Source: Candidatus Thiodiazotropha endoloripes (GTDB taxonomy: Bacteria > Pseudomonadota > Gammaproteobacteria > Chromatiales > Chromatiaceae). From it: a DNA stretch of 64,000 nucleotides. The notes beneath the pieces are model-generated. The model was not told the DNA's origin and did not search any database. It saw only the letters and a program-made list of their open reading frames with translations. Within the stretch, counting starts at the first letter, position 1; every line of letters starts with the position of its first letter. Shown one piece after another: positions 56,020-64,000 of this stretch. The translations under genes and the position numbers were made by a program. The stretch is taken from assembly GCA_001709035.1 (NCBI GenBank), contig LVKA01000011.1, forward strand, positions 372,001 through 436,000, written 5' to 3'.

Positions 56020-57862
56020 AGTTAGCCTGAGGTGTGTCGACCAGATAACGATCCATGACCTTACGAGCGATCGGGGCGGCTACCGAGCCACCGTGCCCGC
56101 CGTTTTCAACCACCACCGCAATGGCGATTTGCGGATTCTCCACCGGGGCGAAGGCGACAAACAGCGCATGGTCGCGCTTTCGCTTGGCCACAGTCTCTTC
56201 ATCATACTCCTCATCCTGTTTGATACTAAATACCTGGGCGGTTCCGGTTTTGCCGGCAATCCGGTAGTTGCTGGTATAGATCGATCTGGCTGTTCCCCGT
56301 TGCCCCTCGACCACCTGGGTCATGGCGTCGATCACTTGATTCCAGTGTTCCGGGTCGAGCTGATGGAGTACATCCTCGATCAGCGGGCTGTCTCTTTTCT
56401 CCCCATCCGGACCTTCGATGGTGGCCACCACCCGGGGACGAATCCGGTGACCCCGATTGGCCAGGGTGGCGGTTGCTGAGGCCAGCTGTAGGGGAGTTGC
56501 CAGGAAATAGCCCTGGCCAATGCCGACAATCAGGGTCTCACCCGGGTACCAGGGTTCCCGCCGCTTACTCTGTTTCCACTCCCGGCTCGGCATCAGGCCG
56601 GACAGCTCCCCATCCAAGTCGACCCTGGAGGGTATGCCGAAACCGAAACCGGTAAGAAACTCGTAGAGACGGTCTATGCCCAGTGTTCTGGCCAGTTCGT
56701 AGTAGTAGACATCGCAGGACTCGATAATACCTTTCGCCATATCGACCTTGCCGTGTCCCCACTTTTTCCAGTCCCGGTATTTATGGTCCTTGCCGGGTAG
56801 TTGATAGTAGCCGGGGCAGTATGTCTCCTGATAAAACCCCACCACATCGTATTCCAGGCCGGCAAGGCCGATGAAGGGCTTTACTGTCGATCCCGGTGGA
56901 TATTGACCGCGGATGGCCCGGTTGAAGAGTGGGTTGTCAGGGGATTCCTCCAGCGCCCGGTAGTCTCTGCTGCTGATCCCTTCGACAAACAGATTGGGAT
57001 TGTAACCCGGCTTGCTTACCATGGTCAGAACACCACCGGTCTCAATATCGATCGCCACAACCGCGCCATTGTATTCACCCAGTGCCTCCAGGGCAGTGGA
57101 TTGCAGTCTCATGTCGAGAAAAAGCTGCAGGTCGTTACCCGGTTGTGGTGGTTGGTTTTCCAATACCCTCAGCACCCGGCCTTTGGCATTCACCTCAACT
57201 TGCTGCAGACCCACAGCCCCGTGCAGCAGACTTTCGTAGCTCTTCTCCACGCCATTCTTACCGATAAAATCGGTGCCACTGTAGTTGGAGGTATCGATGA
57301 GCTGCAGCTCTTTTTCATTGATCCGCCCCACGTAACCGAGCAGATGGGCGGTCTGCAAGCCTTGGGGATAGTCTCTGAGCAGGGTCGCTTTGACATCCAC
57401 ACCGGGAAATCGGTGGCGGTGTACCGCGATGCGCGCGACTTCGTCCTCCTGCAGGCGGACTCGGATCGGGATGCTGTCGAAACGTCGGCGCTGTTTGCGT
57501 AAACGGTGAAAGCGTTGGATGTCATCTTCGGTAATGGAGATGATCTCGCCGATTTGCTCGATGGTCTCTGTTAAGTTCCTGGTCTTCTCCGGAATGATCT
57601 CCAGGCTGTATGCCGGCAGGTTCTGCGCCAGTATGGCGCCGTTGCGATCGAAGATCAGCCCCCGCGTGGGTGGTAGCGGTTCGAGCTTGACCCGGTTGTC
57701 CTGGGAGAGGGTAGTGAAGTGTTCATGATTCTCCACCTGCAGAAAAAACAGTCGTCCGACCAGCGCCACCAGGGCCAGGATCACCAGGGTGCCGGAGACG
57801 ATTGCTCTTCCCAGGAAAAGCTGGCTCTCGTGCAGATAGTCCTTGAGTGAGGATTGAGGCAC
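56018..57862 (-). CDS. mrdA: Penicillin-binding protein 2 (MrdA)
   Basis: Transpeptidase of the elongasome, partner of RodA. The 614-residue protein has one N-terminal TM (about 20-42), a pedestal region, and the transpeptidase domain with PPGSTVKPF (active Ser), SCDVYYYELA (SxD/N position) and IAGKTGTAQVF. The chain ends QAN, with the stop codon formed inside the repeat element at 55810-56019. The native end may therefore have been replaced by the insertion. Confidence 0.95.
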   Translation of the reverse strand: MPQSSLKDYLHESQLFLGRAIVSGTLVILALVALVGRLFFLQVENHEHFTTLSQDNRVKLEPLPPTRGLIFDRNGAILAQNLPAYSLEIIPEKTRNLTETIEQIGEIISITEDDIQRFHRLRKQRRRFDSIPIRVRLQEDEVARIAVHRHRFPGVDVKATLLRDYPQGLQTAHLLGYVGRINEKELQLIDTSNYSGTDFIGKNGVEKSYESLLHGAVGLQQVEVNAKGRVLRVLENQPPQPGNDLQLFLDMRLQSTALEALGEYNGAVVAIDIETGGVLTMVSKPGYNPNLFVEGISSRDYRALEESPDNPLFNRAIRGQYPPGSTVKPFIGLAGLEYDVVGFYQETYCPGYYQLPGKDHKYRDWKKWGHGKVDMAKGIIESCDVYYYELARTLGIDRLYEFLTGFGFGIPSRVDLDGELSGLMPSREWKQSKRREPWYPGETLIVGIGQGYFLATPLQLASATATLANRGHRIRPRVVATIEGPDGEKRDSPLIEDVLHQLDPEHWNQVIDAMTQVVEGQRGTARSIYTSNYRIAGKTGTAQVFSIKQDEEYDEETVAKRKRDHALFVAFAPVENPQIAIAVVVENGGHGGSVAAPIARKVMDRYLVDTPQAN

Positions 57863-57880
57863 CGGTGGCGTTCTCCAGGA

Positions 57881-58369
57881 TCAGCTGACGTGAAAGCGGT
57901 GACTGATGTCCCGCAATATAATATAGATCCAGGGCCACAGCAGGGTGCTGACCACAGGGGTTACCCAGTACCAGAGGGATGGGGTCGGGTAGTTGGCGGC
58001 ACCGGTGGACCAGAGTGCAAGCAGCCGTTCAACCAGCAACAGGATGAAAATGGTGAATACCTGTTGCCGCAAAGGTATCACCCGAACCCGCAGATGCAGC
58101 CTCAGCATCAGATAGGCAACCACGGAAAAGCCGAGGGCGTGCTGGCCGAGCAGGGTGCCGGTCAGGACATCGAGCAGGAATCCGGTGCTCCAGCCCATCC
58201 CGACCCCGATGCGCTCCGGCATGGTCATGCACCAGTAGATCAGAATCAGCGCCACCCACTGGGGACGAAAGGTATTGGCCCACTCGGGCAGCGGCATGAT
58301 GGTCAGAATAAACCCGACAAGCAGGCTGAGATAGATCACTGAGCTACGGTTCTGAGGCTGACTGATCAT
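57881..58369 (-). CDS. mreD: Rod shape-determining protein MreD
   Basis: A 162-residue inner-membrane protein with five or six helices (VIYLSLLVGFILTIMPLPEW at the start) and the PERIGVGMGWSTGFLLDVLTG motif typical of MreD. It links MreC with the elongasome in the membrane. It overlaps mreC by 4 bp and is 18 bp before mrdA. Confidence 0.93.
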   Translation of the reverse strand: MISQPQNRSSVIYLSLLVGFILTIMPLPEWANTFRPQWVALILIYWCMTMPERIGVGMGWSTGFLLDVLTGTLLGQHALGFSVVAYLMLRLHLRVRVIPLRQQVFTIFILLLVERLLALWSTGAANYPTPSLWYWVTPVVSTLLWPWIYIILRDISHRFHVS

Positions 58370-59223
58370 GGTTCCTCCTGAGACGCTGCAGTCTCTTCCT
58401 GATCGTCAGCGGATGCACGCTGTTGTTGTGATTCGATGGTGCTGTCAGGATCGAGTGTCCAGACCAGCAGAACTTCCCGGATTCGGTCCAGGTGTGCGGT
58501 GGTCTGGGCGATAACCGAGGCGAATGGCTGACCGGGTTCGCGCCTCACTTCGATGACCTCCGCCACCGGGTAACCCGGTGGAAAGCCGCCGCCGAGCCCG
58601 GAGGTGATCAACAGATCGCCCACCTGGATATCCGCGTTGTTCGGCAGGTGAGGCAGCTCCAGCCGGTTGATCAGGCCGGTGCCCAGCGCAATGGTACGCA
58701 GACCGTTACGATTGACCTGGATGGGGAGCGCATGGGCGGCATCCGTGATGAGTAATACGCTGGCATTGAATGGTGTGATGTGGGTGACCTGGCCGACCAC
58801 CGCATGGGCATCGAGTACAGGCTGGCCTTCGAAAAGACCGGAGTTTTTACCTTTGTTGATCAAGACCTGCTGGCGGAATGGATCCTGCTCAACCGCAATG
58901 ATTTCAGCGATCAAAACCCGATCCCCCACTTTGAATGAGGAGTCGAGCAGCCCTCTCAGGCGCATGTTTTCCGCTTCCAGGGCCTCAAATTTCTGGAGCC
59001 TGGCACGTAACTGCAGGTTCTCCTGGTGCAATCTTTCCCGCTGATCTTCCAGCTCGCTGCGGCTGATGATGGCGTCACTGGCGGATTCGCTCAGTAGCAG
59101 CGGCAGGCTGGCCAGGTACTGGACAGGGTAGAGCAGCACGGAGAGTGCGGATCTTAGGGATTCCAGATGGTTATAGCGATGGTCCAGCACCATCAATGAG
59201 ACAGACATGAGGGCGGCCACCAC
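58366..59223 (-). CDS. mreC: Rod shape-determining protein MreC
   Basis: Periplasmic elongasome scaffold of 285 residues. A short N-terminal TM is followed by a coiled coil (LEDQRERLHQENLQLRARLQ, about 72-110) and the two-lobed beta domain (GQPVLDAHAVVGQVTHITPF, VLLITDAAHALPIQVNRNGL). The Gln/Glu-rich C-terminal tail is variable in the family. The usual first residues seem short; a slightly earlier non-ATG start is possible. Confidence 0.93.
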   Translation of the reverse strand: MVAALMSVSLMVLDHRYNHLESLRSALSVLLYPVQYLASLPLLLSESASDAIISRSELEDQRERLHQENLQLRARLQKFEALEAENMRLRGLLDSSFKVGDRVLIAEIIAVEQDPFRQQVLINKGKNSGLFEGQPVLDAHAVVGQVTHITPFNASVLLITDAAHALPIQVNRNGLRTIALGTGLINRLELPHLPNNADIQVGDLLITSGLGGGFPPGYPVAEVIEVRREPGQPFASVIAQTTAHLDRIREVLLVWTLDPDSTIESQQQRASADDQEETAASQEEP

Positions 59224-59347
59224 CAGCCTTGTGGTAATCGAAGCACCCTGTGTGAAGATCAGTTTAATGGCTGAATGACTCCGTAATGTGTCTACTGCAA
59301 TCGCTCAGACGTACAGTTCACGGCACGTCAGGGCAGCTGAGGTGACA

Positions 59348-60418
<1,071 letters not shown>

Positions 60419-60622
60419 TCAGTGGTTGATAGGGGAGTTTATCCTGGGCTCGAGAAGGCAACATGATAGGTAGTGCGCCCGACTCGATGAACCTGGTTAA
60501 ACCAAAAGACGGCTAATCTATCAATGGTACAGGAGATGAGCAAGAATGGGGATGGTGAATCCGGCAGAATTCACCTTTTTTAAGTCATAAACGGAGTATT
60601 CCGGAGTTCCAGTCTGGATACT

Positions 60623-60657
60623 GCCTGCCCAGGAGGGGAGTTCCTCTCCCAGGCAGG
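60623..60657 (-). terminator. Hairpin after the DUF5666 gene
   Basis: CCTGCC and GGAG segments at 60623-60639 pair with CTCC and GGCAGG at 60644-60657, giving a long interrupted GC-rich stem 12 bases after the DUF5666 stop. There is no T run on the minus strand, so it may be a terminator of the rho-assisted or mRNA-stabilising kind, separating this unit from mreB. Confidence 0.5.
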
Positions 60658-60669
60658 AATGCGCTGGAA

Positions 60670-62049
60670 TCAATCCTCTTCGATCTTGCTGGCGGTCAGT
60701 ACACCGTTGGCGAAGTCCCCCTCGACCTCGATCCTCTGCTCCGAGAACTCATACTCCAGGTTTGATGTGTCGACCAATACCCCGAACACCCGGATGGTGG
60801 TCTCATCGATGAACTCGGGCATGCCTTCAACTTCCGCGTTGTGGTTTTCCGGTGCCCGTTCCCTTTTCAACTTGGTGGCGATCAGCTGTCCGTTGTCACT
60901 GAATACCTTGGCTTCCAGGTAGTCGGTGGATACGAGCTGCGCCAGGGTGAAACTGTCTTCATCCTCCAGGTCGCTCTCCATGATGGTGGAGCTGGTGACC
61001 TGAATCGTCTGTCCCAGCAGGGTGATGGTTCCGGCAGAACTATCCACATTGTCAACACCGAGGATTCCGGCGATTTCGCCCTTCTCCGACTGTTCTGCCT
61101 TGAGCTCGATCTTTTCGGCTATCAGGATTGTGCCCTCCATGACGCCGTCAACCTCGGCAATACGACCAACCGTCAGCTGGCTGGTCTGGCCGCTGAATGG
61201 GGTATTCGAGGCATCCACGATCTGGCCGTTCAAGGCAAATTGGTCCTGGTTGTCGAGGGCGGTGGTAATGCGCCCTTCGATTTCGACTTCGTCCCCGTCG
61301 TCGGCAACCTGATTGGTGCCATCCCCTTCGATTTCTATGGAATCAGCTTCGAACACACCACCAATAAAGCTATCACCTTCAACTTCGACAAAGGTGCCTT
61401 CATCCGGGATGGTAAGTGAACCCGCCTCAATGGTCAGATTGCCGATCTGGAACTGACTGCCGGAGATGTTCATCACCACTCCGGACACCTCCAGGCTATC
61501 ACCTGACCAACCCAGGGACTCCACTTCGATGCGGGTTGCCAGTATATCCCCGTTGCCATCGGTGAAACCGCTCACCTCGACGACGCTGTTTACAGGAAGA
61601 TCGGCCAATGTGGTGGCATCGAAGGGGTTTTCATAAACCGTCTCGGCGTCGACTATGATGGTCTGGTTCATGATGGTGAGTGTATTGTTGGTAGCGACGT
61701 CGTTACTGTCGACAACGCCTTCGATCAGGCTGTCATACTCAACGCTCTCTGCTTCACCGGTGGCGCTGGTCTGGTCGCTGCTGCCATTGATGACTACCAC
61801 CATGCCGATGGCCAGGTCATCCTGGTTGCCATCACTGTTGTTTACCGTGAAGCTGGCATTGTCCGTCTCATATTCGATGCCGTTGACGAAGATCGACCCA
61901 AACCCAGTTACCCTACCTTGGGATACACCGGTGCCGCCGATGCCGCCATCAGCAACCTGGGAGCCGCCACCACCGCCGCCACAGCTGTAGAGTGCGGTAA
62001 TACAAACCGCACAGACAAGTGGGGAGATTAACCTGTTCAAGCTAGTCAT
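60670..62049 (-). CDS. DUF5666 repeat lipoprotein
   Basis: A 459-residue predicted lipoprotein: MTSLNRLISPL then CITALYSC as lipobox, then six glycines and a linker. The body is a string of about five acidic beta-rich DUF5666-type repeats. The pattern recurs: a conversion such as EGVVDSN or IEGRITTAL, an internal value segment (TIMNQTIIVDAETVY), then a closing strand ending ATRIEVE, ADSIEIEG, AEKIELKA, ATKLKRE or ASKIEED. Function unknown; the architecture suggests a surface or periplasmic beta-solenoid-like stack. The start at 62049 overlaps the upstream DUF6502 stop, and ATG 62061 is an in-frame alternative. Confidence 0.78.
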   Translation of the reverse strand: MTSLNRLISPLVCAVCITALYSCGGGGGGSQVADGGIGGTGVSQGRVTGFGSIFVNGIEYETDNASFTVNNSDGNQDDLAIGMVVVINGSSDQTSATGEAESVEYDSLIEGVVDSNDVATNNTLTIMNQTIIVDAETVYENPFDATTLADLPVNSVVEVSGFTDGNGDILATRIEVESLGWSGDSLEVSGVVMNISGSQFQIGNLTIEAGSLTIPDEGTFVEVEGDSFIGGVFEADSIEIEGDGTNQVADDGDEVEIEGRITTALDNQDQFALNGQIVDASNTPFSGQTSQLTVGRIAEVDGVMEGTILIAEKIELKAEQSEKGEIAGILGVDNVDSSAGTITLLGQTIQVTSSTIMESDLEDEDSFTLAQLVSTDYLEAKVFSDNGQLIATKLKRERAPENHNAEVEGMPEFIDETTIRVFGVLVDTSNLEYEFSEQRIEVEGDFANGVLTASKIEED

Positions 62050-62863
62050 TTCGCTGTACATCCTTTTCGAAATAGTAGATGCCTATGCCAGCCTGTTTTC
62101 GCCCGGTTCCCTCGCTCTCGGAAGTGACGTCCCGATCGTGTTGCGAGAGGTATTTATCGCACTCCAGCAGTAGCGCCTGTGACTTTTCAGCGCTCAAATT
62201 GCGAAACTCCGGAATGGCCTCCGCCGGTAGATTGTCATAGGAAACTTTACGTTGGAAAAGAGGTGACTGGGCGCCAGTCTGTAGATTGTGATCAATCGTG
62301 TCAATCAGCAACTCCACGTCGGTACCCAGTATATGCAGTTTGCCGGTCTCGCCGGTGCGTGGAATATAACCGTCACTGAGCAAGGTGATCCTGCCGGACT
62401 CATTCTTCGCAATGGTGCCCACCCTCAGCAGTTCGTCATAGATTGCCCGGGGTGGCACATCACCACTGTGTTCACGCACCAGGTCACTGAAGCTGTTTTT
62501 GCCCTTGTCGAATTCCAGTGCTGCAGGTTCCCCTTTCTTGTTGGTGAAGCGCTTGTCTCTGAGCCAGCCTGAGATGACTCTGGCCGCCCGGTTGTACTGA
62601 TGGGCGATGGCGCTGTCGTCCGGGGTATCGATCTTCTGCAATCGGCTGACCTCTTTGCGGGTCAGGCCGGTGATCACGGAGACACGGGATACGGTCTGTT
62701 TGCGGCCTGGAATGCCAAACTCTTTCGAGGCGACATCCATAAACGTCCATTTACTTAGGTCGGCAAAGTCACCATAGGTGAAACCATTGCGCAACATCAG
62801 CCTGACGAGCGGCCGCAGCAATTTCAGGATAGAGGCGGTAAGTATTTTACGATTTTCATCCAT
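62042..62863 (-). CDS. DUF6502 family protein, putative DNA-binding
   Basis: A 273-residue cytoplasmic protein without signal or TM. The N-terminal part has ILKLLRPLVRLMLRNGFTYG and then a segment that looks like a helix-turn-helix (KQTVSRVSVITGLTRKEVSR, about residues 57-76). The middle region includes VISGWLRDKRFTNKKGEPA and VPPRAIYDELLRVGTI. I recognise the family as DUF6502 but know of no demonstrated function. The gene overlaps the DUF5666 lipoprotein gene by 8 bp. A 20-bp dyad lies 157 bp upstream of its start. Together these suggest a regulator of its partner lipoprotein. Confidence 0.72.
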   Translation of the reverse strand: MDENRKILTASILKLLRPLVRLMLRNGFTYGDFADLSKWTFMDVASKEFGIPGRKQTVSRVSVITGLTRKEVSRLQKIDTPDDSAIAHQYNRAARVISGWLRDKRFTNKKGEPAALEFDKGKNSFSDLVREHSGDVPPRAIYDELLRVGTIAKNESGRITLLSDGYIPRTGETGKLHILGTDVELLIDTIDHNLQTGAQSPLFQRKVSYDNLPAEAIPEFRNLSAEKSQALLLECDKYLSQHDRDVTSESEGTGRKQAGIGIYYFEKDVQRND

Positions 62864-63019
62864 TTTGACGTCTCACTAACCCGATTTACGATCTATATCA
62901 GGCTTCACTCTAATCCCAAATAGCTCGAAAAGTCTTTGATATTTATCGATTCTGGTCAATTTTCCCCAAACATCATCCGATGACAGGCCAGGATTATTGA
63001 TTTGGTCTTTCATCCCCTG

Positions 63020-63039
63020 GTTGGGAATATTATCCCAAC
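63020..63039. promoter_or_regulatory. Perfect dyad upstream of the DUF6502 gene
   Basis: GTTGGGA and TCCCAAC flank a 6-base AT-only centre (ATATTA). A 7-bp perfect inverted repeat with one helical turn between arm centres is the form of a dimeric repressor site. It lies in the 387-bp gap between the divergent DUF6502 and gatC genes; the rest of that gap shows no gene. A TTGACA at about 63102-63107 has no matching -10. Confidence 0.5.
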
Positions 63040-63250
63040 TAGACCTATTAGTGAATTATAGATGGTATTTCAAAGAGGTAAAACGGAATTACAATCACAA
63101 AATTGACAATATTCTGACTCGGCCAGGGTGAGCCGGATGACTCAAATCCCGTTTTCCGGGCAATTTAGGAATGATGCTAGCTGGTTCGCCATGTAACCGC
63201 CGTCCAGAGTATGGTAGATTCCCCAGTTTTTCTAACCAGGAATCAGCTGG

Positions 63251-63538
63251 ATGTCATTAGATCGTTCCGATGTTGAAAAGATTGCTCATCTGGCGCGTTT
63301 GGCGCTGGATGAAAACCAGGTGGAAGGCTACGCGGCCGAATTGAGCAATATTCTTGCTCTGGTCGAACAGCTTGAGGCGGCGGATACCGATAATATCGAG
63401 CCGATGGCTCACCCGCTGCATATGGCCCAGCGGCTGCGTGAGGATCAGGTTACCGAGCCGGATCGTCGTAATCAGAATCAGGCTGTTGCCCCGCTGGTTG
63501 AAAACGGGCTGTATCTGGTACCCAAGGTAATCGAGTAG
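63251..63538 (+). CDS. gatC: Aspartyl/glutamyl-tRNA amidotransferase subunit C
   Basis: Small subunit of GatCAB, which amidates mischarged Glu-tRNA(Gln) and Asp-tRNA(Asn). It has 95 residues: [39 protein letters not shown] and the C-terminal VPKVIE of the family. It is divergent from the mreB side, as in Pseudomonas, though here the DUF6502/DUF5666 pair intervenes. Confidence 0.96.
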   Translation: MSLDRSDVEKIAHLARLALDENQVEGYAAELSNILALVEQLEAADTDNIEPMAHPLHMAQRLREDQVTEPDRRNQNQAVAPLVENGLYLVPKVIE

Positions 63539-63591
63539 TGTTAACTGACCCTCGAGTTCTTAGCGCTATTCACAGTCAATGAAGTCTAACC

Positions 63592-64000
63592 ATGCATAAA
63601 AAAACGATTGTTGAGCTGGCTGCCGGATTGAAAGCCGGTGAGTTCTCCAGTGTTGAGTTGACAGGCCATTTTCTCGAACGGATCGAGCGTCTGGATGGGA
63701 ACATCAATGCCTTCATTACCACCACGGCAGAACAGGCTCTGGCTGAAGCGGCCGTGGCTGATGAGAAGTTGAAAGCCGGTGATGCGGGTCCATTGACCGG
63801 TATTCCCATCGTGCAAAAGGATATCTTCTGTACCCAGGGTGTGAAGACCAGCTGTGGTTCAAGGATGTTGGACAACTTTATCTCGCCCTACGATGCTACC
63901 GTGGTGACAAAACTGAAACAGGCCGGTGTTGTCTCACTGGGTAAGGCGAATATGGATGAGTTCGCCATGGGCTCCTCCAACGAGACCAGTTTCTACGGGA
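63592..64000 (+). CDS. gatA: Aspartyl/glutamyl-tRNA amidotransferase subunit A, 5' part
   Basis: The first 136 residues of GatA, an amidase-signature enzyme that releases ammonia from glutamine. Visible are [18 protein letters not shown], the catalytic lysine segment [17 protein letters not shown] (Lys of the Ser-Ser-Lys triad), and [16 protein letters not shown]. The serines of the triad lie beyond the window edge. Confidence 0.95.
   Translation, partial: MHKKTIVELAAGLKAGEFSSVELTGHFLERIERLDGNINAFITTTAEQALAEAAVADEKLKAGDAGPLTGIPIVQKDIFCTQGVKTSCGSRMLDNFISPYDATVVTKLKQAGVVSLGKANMDEFAMGSSNETSFYG

Overview
The window is a chromosomal segment of a gammaproteobacterium of moderate GC. Many blocks match gene orders known from Pseudomonas and its relatives: lptD-surA, zapB/zapA-6S RNA-ygfA, ygfB-pepP-ubiH-ubiI, gcvTHP, lgt-thyA-folA with apaH/apaG, mlaFEDB, trxA-rho, and the wall cluster mreBCD-mrdA-mrdB-mltB-rlpA-dacA-ybeD-lipB-lipA divergent from gatCA. 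The glycine dehydrogenase is split into GcvPA and GcvPB, and a Coq7-type hydroxylase accompanies UbiH and UbiI. The sequence does not name the species. My impression, an inference only, is a marine or sulfur-oxidising lineage in the Chromatiales or a related group. No phage, CRISPR array, tRNA or rRNA was found.

Layout. 1-9.5 kb: surA (cut by the window edge) and lptD leftward, an RND efflux adaptor and pump rightward, a repeat-rich gap with a GxxExxY gene remnant, then the cell-wall sugar kinase amgK. 10-14.3 kb: a porin with a clear promoter and terminator, rpiA, ilvA and a lysine/alanine-rich histone H1-like protein. 14.6-17 kb: two palindromic mobile-element-like repeats that bracket ygfA, a 6S RNA gene, zapA and a zapB-like gene. 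17.5-29.9 kb: ubiquinone hydroxylases, a tandem glycine riboswitch driving gcvT-gcvH-gcvPA-gcvPB, a PfkB kinase, and moeA-moaD-moaE. 30-38.6 kb: an outer-membrane barrel, an XRE regulator, lgt-thyA-folA, apaH/apaG, an ankyrin protein, coq7, glcF and a small 2Fe-2S ferredoxin. 38.9-48.8 kb: an Ig-like lipoprotein, a Mla lipid-transport operon without mlaC, trxA, rho, and a murU-ligase-deacylase operon. 48.8-60.4 kb: the long leftward wall-elongation and lipoate cluster. 60.6-64 kb: a DUF5666 lipoprotein coupled to a DUF6502 protein, then gatC and the start of gatA.

Themes. Much of the window builds the envelope: SurA and LptD (outer membrane), Mla (phospholipids), MreBCD/PBP2/RodA/MltB/RlpA/DacA (peptidoglycan), Lgt (lipoproteins), AmgK/MurU (MurNAc recycling). 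LipA/LipB and GcvH are linked because GcvH carries lipoate. Gcv, ThyA, FolA and YgfA together make a one-carbon/folate set.

The most unusual structure is a set of short elements with terminal inverted repeats, set exactly against genes. One lies between 6S RNA and ygfA. One lies between mrdA and mrdB and supplies the mrdA stop codon. One overlaps the ygfA stop codon. Other leads are the DUF6502-DUF5666 pair with a perfect dyad upstream, the amide ligase/deacylase pair behind murU, and the missing mlaC.
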